Shown here: in pieces, positions 35,251 through 45,857 of the stretch
Position numbering within the stretch: position 1 is the first letter of the stretch
Layout: every line of letters starts with the position of its first letter
Source of the DNA: Pochonia chlamydosporia 170
Taxonomy: Eukaryota > Ascomycota > Sordariomycetes > Hypocreales > Clavicipitaceae
Assembly: GCF_001653235.2 (NCBI RefSeq)
Contig: NC_035791.1
Span: 4,712,001 to 4,776,000 of the forward strand
Length of the DNA: 64,000 nucleotides
Reading direction: 5' to 3'
The notes under the pieces: generated by a model
The model's input: the letters and a program-made list of their open reading frames with translations, nothing else
Databases searched by the model: none
What the model was told of the DNA's origin: nothing
Made by a program: the position numbers and the translations under genes

Positions 35251-36905
35251 TGGGACTACATATGTACATGTAGGCTCCTGAGGCAATCCGCAACGAAGTA
35301 CGCATTACTTGGGTTCGTACGCACCAAACTTCAATGTTGTCAAGGCTGTTCATCCGAGCCCAAGAGAACCACGTCTCAATCTTGTTATCCCATTGGTGGC
35401 TACAGTCAAACATCACTTAGTCGATTTGTTGAAAGGCAAGAAAAGGGACATGGATGAATGGGGAAAAAAAGAAAGACAACACAGAGAGGAAATGAAGAGG
35501 GGCCTCAAGCTGGCAAGCTCGGACATCACAGACGACGAACTAGCGATGGGTGGCAAAGAAATCGCAAAACTGGGCAGTGGCCAATGCAGCCTGCACCAGA
35601 CCCAGAAGCAGAGACAGGCAGGGCTGTCAAAGGGTCAAAGGGTCAAATGGTCAAAGAGCCAAACGGCTTTTGGGCAGTGTTCGGAAACCTTTGATTCATT
35701 GCAATTGCAGGCTGAGCCCATCCTCCATCCTTGTCCATTGTTGCGCTGTGATCGGACTGGGCAAGGATGGGCGAAAATTCGCGGGAGGCCGGCGACCACA
35801 TTTTTGTGAGTGGGCCAGTCTTTACGCATGATTGGTGCCACTTGCCTCAATGTGACCCTTGCACCTTTTCTGGAGAACCTTCTGCCCCACAGCTGTCTCG
35901 GTCAACGCGGATGATTGGATGGTAAGCTGCGGAGCCAAGCTTTTTTTTTTTTCCTTTATTCCCCCAAGGTCCATGTTCCTCCTCCTGCGTGGAGCATCAC
36001 TGGGCTTCTAGCGTTGTTCTAGCATTAAGTATTGGCCAACAGGAGCCAAGCAGACCGACATTCCTTTGCCACCCTGCCGAGACTCAACTCCACAGTCTCT
36101 GTGGCTGTGACTCTTGTGGTGGGAACAACGATTCCACTGAGTGGTGATGTTGTGAGTTGGCCATTGAGTTGAACAAACCACATGATACGCGCCTAACCCC
36201 CCCCCCCCCTTCCCCCCCCCTTCTTCTCCCTTTGGGTGGAAAAATTGTCAACAGCGAGATGGTGAGGCAGCTCAGAGTCCTAATGCTCCAAAGTTGTTGA
36301 TCAGGACATTATCACCAGTTTTGGATCGGGTTGTAATGCACTGCGCTCCCAAATTCTACGAAATGCCGGGACATGTCCCCCCCCCCCCCATTGTGGGCGC
36401 GCCCTGCGACTTCCGCCAGTCCTCCAGTCTTCTGGTCAGGTGGATGCGCAAACCAAACATTGAACCAACCAAACACCAGGCCAGACCAGACTTGACCGCT
36501 TACAAATTCATACTCACTGGGCACATGTGCCCAACTAAGTTCCTCCATGTCAGGATTGTGGATCTGCGTCTGGTTCCGTTGATTTGTGGACCATGAGCAT
36601 GAGAAGCACCAGGCTGCACTGTGGGCGTGGGCATTCGACATGGAATGTTTATCAGGTTTGCAACATGGAATGACGGGGGTTTTCAACATGCATGTGGGCT
36701 TATTATCTGAATGAATTACTTGCGTTCATGTATGGGCTATTGAAATTTTTGCCTTGCTACCTTCAGGTACCAGGTTGCAACATTGACGGTATATAGCATT
36801 TGACCAGTGCAAGAACTGCGCTGGCAGTCCGGTAAGCCAATGCAGACTAAATTTGACCATGTGCAGACATTTGATGAATGAGCATGAGCGACCAACCTAG
36901 CTACC

Positions 36906-37043
36906 TACAGTCTGTGGTAAAAGGTACCAGACTTGAATATATTCAAGTATACACTAACACAGCTCAGTATGCCTCAGCACACAACGCGATATGCGATCAA
37001 TTGATGCCTTTCCTTGTTTAAATACTTCTGAGTGTCCACTGTA
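36906..37043 (-). mobile_element. MITE copy D (inverted orientation)
   Basis: Reverse-oriented copy of the TACAGT element. Both ends are intact here: TACAGTCTGTGGT on the left and ACTGTA on the right, each with the TA expected of a target duplication. The interior GCCTCAGCACACAACGCGAT and TATGCGAT match the other three copies; it is about 13 bp longer because of extra bases near 36920-36950. Confidence 0.78.
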
Positions 37044-39668
37044 GCTCACCAGTACACCAGAGTTAGCACTCTGCTCCATATCATTCCCTACTTAAGTACA
37101 TGTGTGCAGATGTTCGCCTACGGATGCTCGCCGTCGTAAATAGACAAGTGCGCAGCAGCCTTCCAGGCATGGATTTTCAGCATCTTTGGAAGAGCTCAAG
37201 CTATTTTATTGAGAAGATTGTGTAGATATGAGAGGATGTGTGCTGCACGGAGTCTGGGATAGCCAGACATCGGCCATCGAACAATACATACATTATGGGC
37301 CAGGCATGATGCATTTGATTCTGATGCTGATGTGCGCAGGATCCCAGTGCATCAATTCGTTGGGCGTGCAATCTTCAAGACGGACACAATCGACCGGACA
37401 TCTACTCCGTAATAGACGCCATTGAACGGGCTCGGAACAGATTCGCTTGACGAGGCACCGAAATCACCCCTCACCAGGCATCATTGACGTCTAGTTGGGT
37501 TTGGCTTGGTTTGGCTTGGTTTGGTTTGGTTGGTTAAGTCTGGCCTGGTGCGCAAGACCCCTAAGGCCACCCCCGTGGCTTCTTCAGCCACCCCTTGGAT
37601 CAATGGTCAAGCCTTGGTGCTTGCCGTTGATGGCATTTGTCTGGTAGTCTGGTAGTCTGGTGGCGTGCATGACGAAAAGCCTCTGGGTCCGGCCGGCCAA
37701 CATGGAACAGCGCAGTGATGAATTCACCACCTCCAGTCTGGTCCGGTTCCCTCCTAATCTAAGTACCTACCTAGGTACCTAGAGGTGCTGACTTGCTCAC
37801 TTCAAGGAGAGCCTTATTAATTCCTAGCGCAGCCTAGTCATAAAGTACGACGACAACATGGAACCAGACCAGACGGCAAATGGGATGTCCTAGTGGTACG
37901 CCCGTCTGGAACATTGAATGTCTGGTACGTACCAGACTTTACTATGACTGGGCTGGTGTCTGGTGCATGGGGTCTGGTGAGCCAGACTGGGCCGTTCACG
38001 TCGTGCTTGTTCCTCCACTGCCGGCTGGGCTGATGCTGGGTTGGGCTGTCCGCCGCCGCCTCCTCCCCAGGCTCAAGCCTGGCACCCCCTGCTTGCTCTC
38101 AACTGCTGTCTGGTAGTCTTCCATGTCCGCGACTGGCACTGGGTCTGGTTGATAACAGTCAGGCCACGCCAGACTGGACCCAGCCAGGCCCTTTTGGCTC
38201 TCCATGTCAAGCCAAGTCATTTTCTCGCTGTCGCCGGTCTGGTTCTCATACACCTCGTTTTTTTTACGTGAACATCCATCAGCTTTTTTGCTCATCTAAT
38301 TCCCCACTGACTCCTCCTCTCGCCGCCCTTCTCAATCTTCATGCTCCAGTCAGCCAGCCGCCTTTGCCTCCGTCTTTTTTTTTTTTCCTTCACGTACTGA
38401 ATCTCCGTCCAAACTCTTCTGAGGCTGTTGTGCGCTGCCTACTCGCTCCCTTCTCCGCATTCACCAACAGGCTCTTGGTTCTCTGCATCTGCTCTTCGCC
38501 TCGTCATCTGTCCGGCCACCACTTTCTTCGGAAGAGCAGCATCGCAGTTCGACCGCAACAACGGCAGTAGCCAGCACGCTCTTTTAATCCCTCCGAGAAT
38601 CTGGGAATCTGGAACCCACGTGGTGCAGTCTCGCTCTACCGTCTTGCTCCCACCGAAACCCCAGAAAGAACCAGACACCTCTGCCTCCTCGGCTTCCGTC
38701 AAACCCGCATCGACTACGAACACGCGCCTTGCCGACCGACACGAATTGGACAGGGCAAATCTTTTTACCCCGGGCTGAGCCAAATCACATAGGTTGTTAT
38801 TCTGGCAGTTAGAAGTTGCCTTGCATCAATATCGCAACTATCGGCAGCGAATTGTGCTCGTAACATCCCTGTCCCTCTGTCAACCTTTTGGCGTGCCTGG
38901 TTGCAAAAGCTTGTTTTCCCAATCTGCGTCCTCTGTTTATCATTTTAGCCACGCCAACAAAACCTTTCGAGGAGCAACCAAGAACGACGGAAAGAAGGAG
39001 CCCATCGCAGCCCTGCCAGTCTCGTTACTTTGTTCCACCCACAACGATACAAGCTTTTCTTGGTTGTCTTGGTCTGCGCCAAATTGGGGTTTGAATCGCC
39101 TCGACTTCAATATCCAAACTTGCCAATCATAAACCCGCCCAGGTATTACAAGATTGCTTGCATGGGGAAATTTCACGAGACCCAGCTTCACACGCCCACG
39201 TCAGAATTTTACAGTCTCTTCGGCTGCGGCGCAGCTTCATTAGCTCGACTTGCAACAATCTCTCTCCGAAATTGCGCCCGCAATCTCCAAGACTAGATAT
39301 TTAGGAATACGTAAGGGCCTTGAACCACGTTCCACTGCATTCAGAACGCCTACTAATCCCATAGTACCCAGTTGTCGCAACACACCGCACGCTCACCGGC
39401 CTTTATCTGCTCTGATTGGCAACGTCATAATCCTCTTTGCCATCAGCCAGCAGACGCGACCTCTCTAAAATCATACCTCTGCTGAGTAGACATGGTTAGA
39501 CCAAGGTTACGGCGACCATCTCCAGTTTATTTAACCATACCAACCCAAAAGGAACACGTTCCTGTACCTCTGTCTGCCTTCGAAGACTGTAGTTCCTTTC
39601 GCCACAAGTCTTCCACCAGCGTCAGTGGCATATTCATCTCGCCCTCACCGTCATCTCGACATACTATC

Positions 39669-40475
39669 ATGGCAACTCGCCCTCCAACTCTGACCGAGAT
39701 TTTACTCGATGTCTCTCCACCCCCCTGGACGCTGAGCGCTTTCATGGCCTACCTTTCACAGAATCATTGCATGGAAACACTGGAGTTCACCCTAGATTCT
39801 CAACGATACGCTGCCTTCTACGACCAGCTCACAACTGAAAACCCTCCGTCGCAGGAGAGTAACGCACGCGTCTGTGGTTGGTGGGACAAACTCATGGAGG
39901 TTTACATTGTTCCATGTGCACCAAGGGAGGTGAATATTCCTGCTCGAGTGAGGGACTGTCTCTTAAGCCTGCCCAGTCGGCCTACACCCCCACATCCGGC
40001 CGAGCTCGAGGAAGCTGGTCGAATAGTTTATGAGCTTATGAATGATTCGCTTCTTGTTCCGTTTTTGCAGTCTGTCGCGCCCATCTATCCCACAGTTCAA
40101 AATGATGATGACAGTCAATACAACCATCGACGCCGGTCTCAGAATAATAGCCATCGTTCGGACCAACCTCGACGCTCGGTCACCTCACCGCATTCAGCAG
40201 ATTTAGACAGTCTCACGGATGATAGCGACAGCAATGCAGCGTCTGGTGCAGAACCAATGACTCCCCCAACTACGCCTCCAACGTCAGAGTATACGTTTAA
40301 TTCTTCCCCGGGTGGCTTTCAACGTGCCATGGCCGCCCATAACAAGGGTTGGAAAAAAGTGGGCGAGAAGTTAGGATTTAGTCGCAAGGCGTCCAGTCGC
40401 CGCTCAACACCAACATCATCGTCAGCTTCTGACTATGACGCTGCTCTCGGAGAACCCAGTCAGAGCCACTCTTGA
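39669..40475 (+). CDS. rgsA: RGS-domain protein, RgsA-like
   Basis: A single exon of 268 residues if started at the ATG at 39669, which matches the family's start (MATRPPTLTEILLDVSPPP) and usual length of about 270. The RGS domain begins PWTLSAFMAYLSQNHCMETLEFTLDSQRYAAFYDQ and continues past VCGWWDKLMEVYIVPCAPREVNIPARVRD to ELMNDSLLVPFLQSV. The C-terminal 110 residues are Ser/Thr/Pro-rich and disordered-looking. RGS proteins speed GTP hydrolysis by G-alpha subunits; RgsA of Aspergillus nidulans acts on GanB, limiting stress and germination signalling. An in-frame ATG at 39492 would add 59 residues without family similarity. A long pyrimidine-rich upstream region suggests an extended leader. 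Confidence 0.85.
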   Translation: MATRPPTLTEILLDVSPPPWTLSAFMAYLSQNHCMETLEFTLDSQRYAAFYDQLTTENPPSQESNARVCGWWDKLMEVYIVPCAPREVNIPARVRDCLLSLPSRPTPPHPAELEEAGRIVYELMNDSLLVPFLQSVAPIYPTVQNDDDSQYNHRRRSQNNSHRSDQPRRSVTSPHSADLDSLTDDSDSNAASGAEPMTPPTTPPTSEYTFNSSPGGFQRAMAAHNKGWKKVGEKLGFSRKASSRRSTPTSSSASDYDAALGEPSQSHS

Positions 40476-41324
40476 ATGCGACCCGCATCGTGCCGACTAT
40501 TGAGGCTTTCCACTGAGCTTACCACGATGACCTCACAGCACTGAAGTGTGGCAGATCTAACTTTGCAACATGAATGTGTGTCATTGGATAACAACATGGC
40601 TGAGCGACAAACCACACTAATTCGCCAGCTGTTTTCCTTATTCTTATTTTTTGAATGGTCCCGGGTGACCAACTCCTGAAGGCTCTGTGCCGACATACTC
40701 CGAGTCATGTGAGAAGACAGTCAATGGAAGATGAGCACCCTGGCAGTGTACTCATCCATGCATTTATATGATTGCTTTGACCTCTCATATACAAATTGGC
40801 GGCAGCGTATTGGGGCGCGATTCTTGTTTATTCATTTGTTATTTTGACCAGAGGAAGGACTCATCCTGGTCTACGGACTATCTCATCATCAGCGTTAGCG
40901 TGTTTTGCCATAACCGGGGTCATTTTTTCAGGGAATCAATCATCATAGAAGGGCAAAGTATACCACGGAGTTAGTTTGGGCATAGTGCACATATACGGCA
41001 AGGTTTTATAGCATTTTTGCCCGTCTCTAGAAACGATAATGATACACGGCTATAATCGTACCGAATTTTCTACAGAGTTCTCATTTGAAAGGGAGGATGT
41101 GATTGTGTACTGCTCCGTGAGGCGACCAATACCCTCAGTCTCCAAATTCACGTCACGATACCCTCTACACGGGATGTCCACTCATGTTCTTCATTTGTGC
41201 GAGTTCAGAGAATGTTGACCGTTCAAGACTGAATGGCTTGTTTAACGCGGTCCCCCTTATCGGAGACTGTGCGATGCTTGTTCCGAGTGTGAGAAGCCCG
41301 GAGAGTATCAAACCTATCAAAATA

Positions 41325-41449
41325 TACAGTGGGGGGTCAGAAGTATTTAAACAAGGAAAGGTATCGCATATCGCGTCGTGTGTTGAGGCATATTGAGCTG
41401 TATTAGTGTATACTTGGATATATTTAAATACCTTTGACTACAGACTGTA
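41325..41449 (+). mobile_element. MITE copy B (best-preserved termini)
   Basis: Begins TACAGTGGGGGGTCAGAAGT, then ATTTAAA, and ends ATTTAAATACCTTTGACTAC followed by AGACTGTA. The two ends are imperfect inverted repeats of about 27 bp (21 matches by my count). TA stands at both ends, as expected for Tc1/mariner-type target duplication. There is no open frame. Confidence 0.85.
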
Positions 41450-41735
41450 GACGAGTATCGCTGGTATTTTGCAGACTGCATAGTGCTACCTGCACTAGTG
41501 AGGCTCAGCTCCGTCTACTCATTCAGACATTGTCCGTCACAGATGTTCGTATTTGATGCTGTTCAAACGGGGACTCTGGCATAGAAACAGTGTGGCCAAG
41601 GAGGTGGGCGAGCGTAAAGCTTTGCGGCGCATTTTGTTGAACATTGCTCTCATTGTGCAAATTGCTGTTGAATACCACGCCACAAAGATTCGGAGATATG
41701 TTTCTCGATCCTTAACGCTCTAGATCATGGAAACT

Positions 41736-41736
<1 letters not shown>

Positions 41737-41767
<31 letters not shown>
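41737..41767. repeat. Homopolymer of 31 cytosines
   Basis: An uninterrupted run of 31 C followed by TTTCCCC. The complementary strand is a G31 run. This is the longest homopolymer in the window; exact length may be affected by sequencing error. Confidence 0.9.
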
Positions 41768-42410
41768 TTTCCCCTCCTTTTGCCAACAGGTCACTCTTGC
41801 GCAGATTCGAGATTGGCCATGTCCGCTGAGAGCCCTGCTAATGCCAAATCAGGTAGCTTCCCTGTTATTCACTTTATTGGTACGTATGTCTCGGGCTTGT
41901 CACATTGGTCTGTCATTCTAGCACATGATGCGAAAATAGCCAAGAGATTTGAGTTGCCTATCCGTTGACTCCTATGGACAAGGGAAATGGTCAGCATGGA
42001 GTCTCCGTGGAGGACTCATGGTGTGTCAAAGCATCCCTCAAGTATAGCGCACATGGCAGTCAAAAAGCAGCAAGAAAAGATAAGCACAGAATTCAACTGC
42101 TGAGTGAAACTTTCTCCAGAAAGCAGAGTCTAGGTACGTCATTCCAAGCAGCTTCAATGAACTCCAAAACGATTTCTTAAACCAAACACGATACCAAACC
42201 AAGTTCCGCTCCAATCAACATCCAGCCCTCTTGCCCTGTTTGTACCTACCTTTTCAGTTTGTTATACCATGCGTCGTCATTTTCGTTGAATATGAGTTGT
42301 ACGCGTATTTCGGCATTTCATGTCACCTTTTACGAATGCAGCTGCTCTCCAAAGCCAGGCAATCCAGAGAGAGACACCCGCCTCAACTACCGTACACACA
42401 CAACCAAAGA

Positions 42411-44599
42411 TCAACCGTCAACAGGCTTGTCGTGTCTGGAGTACATGGTCCAGTCAACGGAGGTTTCAAAACCTAGCTTGTGTTTCTCTACCTGCTGTCT
42501 TGTAACTGAAAGCATTGGGTGGGGGAGCCCCATGGATTTTAAGAAAGCCACGGCTATGATTTCAGTTAGCGGACATCATATTAGTTCTTTTTGAATTGCC
42601 GAGCTCCTCGTCTCCTCACTTTGGCCATTCAATCCTGTTGCCGGAAATTCTGACAGGATTATCGAAATAAGATGACGAGAAGAAAGAGAAAGAATATGTA
42701 CTTACTTTCTTGCCATTCAAGATCTTGGCGGGACATGTCCCAATTTAGCTCCTCAGTCATGATATCAATAATGCAAGGCAGCGCTTCCAGTGCCGCTTGA
42801 GCATTCAAGAAAGCAAGGCGAGTTCTGCGAGCCAAGACGTCAACGGCAGTCTGGGCATATTCATGCCTTACTGCATAACGAACTTCGCCGTCAACAAACG
42901 GGTAAAGGCGTGATATACGCTCTCCCCGGGCTGGAAACCTCTGGCCAGTCAGTTTACAGAGAGCTCCAACTGTCCAAGCCCGATCGCCATAACTTTCCGT
43001 CAAGTGCTTAGCTACTTCCGTCTCAACACCAAAATGCTGAATAATAGGGATGAAAAGCGTTTTGCTAAAGCCATGAGCACCTAGTAGTCGAACTTTGTGA
43101 GTCTGACAAGAGCCATCCAAGATTGCACCATCGTCAATCATCTCTGTGCCACTGACGTGAGGCGCGTTGGTGACAGGAGTTGGATGAAGCCGAAACTCTT
43201 TGATGGCGGTGTCGACACAATCCTGCGCCATTTGACGATATGTTGTCCATTTTCCGCCAGCACAAGTCAAGAGACCAGATGGGGACACGTCGACGAGGTG
43301 GTTTCGTACCAGAGACTCTGTGTTTTTGGCTTTTGGATCTTTGACCAGCGGTCTGATGCCAGACCAAGCTGCCAACACATCTCCTCGACGCACATTGATC
43401 TCAGGGGACAGATACTGGCTGATTTCTCCAAGAATCCACTTAATAGACGTTTCGTCTGGTAATGGAGCGGGCGATATTGGTGATGGTGAGTCAGTAGTTC
43501 CTGCAATAGTATTTCCTTGCCAAGGAAGAAAGAAAATGACACGACCATCGGATGTTGAGGGGTCCAAAAGCCCCATCCTGCCAGGGCTATAGTAGCCAGG
43601 AAGGATCACATGCACACCAGATGAAGGTGCAACAATTTCCTTGCAATCCTGGTCATCCATCTTTCTAATAGAGTCAGTGAACGGCCCAGTACAGTTGACA
43701 ATACATTTTGCCCGAACCGCACATTCTTCCACTGCTGTGCCATCTCGGGTCGCCACGAGATCCTTTATCTTGGCTCCGCAGAGTCGACCACGATCATCCT
43801 TTATGAGACTGGTTACTTCGGCATGGTTGACAACCGTCGCTCCATAGAGCGCCGCTGTCATGGCAATAGACACGTTCATGCGAGAGTCGTTGTGCGCGCC
43901 GTCATAATAAACCAAAGCTCCAACTAAGTTTGTCTGTTTTAGCATGGGAAACGCCTCGAGAGCTTTGCTGCGAGTCAAGAAGTACGAGCTTTCGATTCCT
44001 TCACTGCCAGCCAAGAAATCATAAAACTTGGTGCCAGCCCAATAATACGGTGCTTTCCACCACTTATCCAGGGGAAGCATAATTGGAAGCCACATGCTCA
44101 GGTGGGGGGCAGTCTGTAGGAAGTACTTCCTCTCTTTCAGGGCTTCTTTGACGAGTTGATATTGGTTATAGTCGAGGTTCCAAACTGCCTTTTCTAGATA
44201 GCGAACGCCGCCATGCACGAGTTTGGTGCTCTTGCTGCTGGTGCCACTGCTGAAGTCATCTCGTTCGACGAGAGCCACGCGTAGGCCACGGGTTGCAGCG
44301 TCTAGCGCAACACCGGCACCTGTAGCTCCTCCTCCAATGACCAGCATATCATATTCAGCCTCAGCATTCGTGCCGGTACTGCGTCGCAAGTCGGAGAGTT
44401 GTTCCAGCCTTGACTTGACTGTGGGAAACCGCGGCATGGTAAAGGATCCATCCGGGCCATAAGTAGGCGGTGGTACGGCGGCAGAAGAGGACCCTGGAAT
44501 ATTTCGCGGTCTGTAGCTGTATATCAGTGTCCCTCCGCCTGCCACCAAGACACCCGGAACAATGAACCGGCGAATGGCGCGACTCGTAGTAGATGCCAT
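42411..44599 (-). CDS. gut2: FAD-dependent glycerol-3-phosphate dehydrogenase, mitochondrial
   Basis: Exons 44599-42706 and 42553-42411, joined across a 152-bp intron (GTAAGT donor, GCTAAC branch, ATAG acceptor, phase 1), give 678 residues. The first ATG in the frame is at 44599; the frame continues upstream only without ATG. A basic N-terminus and a hydrophobic segment (IVPGVLVAGGGTLIYSY, about residues 13-29) fit import and insertion in the inner membrane. The FAD fold shows YDMLVIGGGATGAGVALDA (about 83-101), and VERDDFSSGTSSKSTKLVHGG follows. The C-terminal lid domain has AGGKWTTYRQMAQDCVD. The second exon supplies the family ending FLKSMGLPHPMLSVTRQQVE. The enzyme oxidises glycerol 3-phosphate to dihydroxyacetone phosphate and passes electrons to ubiquinone, acting in glycerol use and the redox shuttle. 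Without splicing the frame would end in an artificial hydrophobic tail. Confidence 0.95.
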
Positions 44600-45857
44600 A
44601 TCTCCAGCCAACGCTTCAGATCAAGGACGGCGAGTAATGACCAAAGTGGTCTACCAACGGAATATCTGAGGTCGAGATAGTGAGCAGTAGCGCCAGTGTG
44701 TTTCCCTTGCCAATGGAGTACGTGTCAAGTCTCATGCGACAATCGCGGGAAGCAACATACGTCCTGGCAAGTCTTGGATGAGGCTTTTGGAACAATGGGC
44801 CGTATCCGCGAAGAAAACCTTTGGTTCTTTTGAGATACAAACTTTGTGTCGAATTCGAGGCGAGCGGCCTCGGTTGAGTTCTTGTCATGAGCAGGGTCTA
44901 GTCGGGATTGCCAAGTTCTCGCCCTTTTTTGAAATGAGGTTCAATGTTCTGGTGCCAGGCCTGCGCGTGCACGGCAAACCCACCTGAAGAGCCTACCTAG
45001 GCAGGTAATCGAAGAATGGAATGCTCAGCTTTGGTATCGACGAACGGCTTGGCGCCTGGAGAAGCTGGAACTGGCAACGGGGAGTGGCGAGCCGACTCTC
45101 TGACTTTGGATGGACCAGGCCGGAGCCGAGATGAGTTCAGATAACCTAATACGACCCACTGTTTCGATCAATTGAGCAGACATCAGGTTTGATGAAAAAG
45201 ACGATTGTCGCCAGCAGATGTGGAAGTGGCTGCGTACCAAGGTACCAAGGTCTGGTCTGATAGTATGGCACTCTTCCGGCTGCCCCGAAACTTTGTGCTC
45301 AAAACGATACTTGGACCAGACCTCTCCATATTTAGCCCTGCTGTGCTTGGACTGACTGCCTGGCGTCATCGGCACCAAGAACCACCTCGGAAGGAGCACC
45401 AAGCCCGTCGACGACCTTGTGTGTGTTGCTGGCATTGGATGGATGCACAGTAGGTATGCATGCGTGGATGTGCAGTATTTGATGTCATACCGACCAAACC
45501 GGGCGAGCTAGTCACCAGACTACTAGCGCCATCGGTGGACAGATCCACTCAACTTTGTTTCCTTCCAGACTCGTCAAGTACAGTGGGGCCTCAGAAGTAT
45601 TTAAACATGGAAAAGTATCGCATATCGCGTTGTGTGCTGATGCATATTGAGCTGTGTTAGTGTATACTTAGATGTCTTTAAATGCCTTTGACCACAGACT
45701 GTCTGATAAGTGACCACATCCATCCATTGATGCTCCTCACTCCACACAGCACTCAAGCCCCAGACTCCATTTGATTTGATGTCTGGCAATCACGGAGATC
45801 TCAGCTCCTCGTTTCAGTCATCACTGACTCATTAAATGTATATAAGATCTTTCACAC
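44600..45857. other. Intergenic region with MITE copy C
   Basis: Contains the presumed gut2 promoter, a nonamer TTCAATGTT at 44940, a CCTAGG-like site at about 44995 and the element at 45579-45703. Open frames are short and unsupported. Confidence 0.55.
45579..45703 (+). mobile_element. MITE copy C
   Basis: Begins TACAGTGGGGCCTCAGAAGT and ends near ACCACAGACTGTC. The interior matches the other copies (TATCGCATATCGCGTTGTG, CATATTGAGCTGTGTTAGTG). The right end has lost the TA dinucleotide. Confidence 0.82.

Larger units (their letters stand above)
32268..39668. other. 7.4-kb gene-poor region
   Basis: The largest gap in the window. The first 250 bp are a T-rich low-complexity stretch (TGTTCTTGTTTTG units) downstream of ulp1. 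The middle holds the (AGACC)5 array at 33504, at least seven AACATTGAA/TTCAATGTT sites (33738, 34053, 34109, 34246, 35330, 36456, 37910), a CCTAGG tract at 35195-35250, C-runs near 36197 and 36379, and MITE copy D at 36906. From about 38270 to 39660 it becomes pyrimidine-rich, with CT-rich strings and many short upstream ATGs: probably the promoter and a long 5' leader of the RGS gene. Frames here (the longest 166 codons at 35309) show no motifs and overlap repeats. Confidence 0.55.
40476..42410. other. Convergent intergenic region with MITE B and a C31 run
   Basis: 1.9 kb between the 3' ends of the RGS gene and gut2. It holds an inverted-repeat element (41325-41449) and a homopolymer of 31 C (41737-41767). 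Short frames only; the largest spans the C-run and is not credible as a gene. Confidence 0.55.

Noticed and set aside
35309..35809. 166-codon open frame
   Set aside because: No domain, low-complexity Lys/Gln content, starts near CCTAGG repeats, contains a tandem GGTCAAA run and overlaps a dispersed nonamer; no splice partner found.
41678..41921. Open frame made of a poly-proline string across the C31 run
   Set aside because: Artefact of a homopolymer; frame depends on its exact length.
42659..42705. Hydrophobic C-terminal tail of the unspliced gut2 frame
   Set aside because: It is the translated start of an intron (GTAAGT donor); splicing to 42553 restores the family's own C-terminus.
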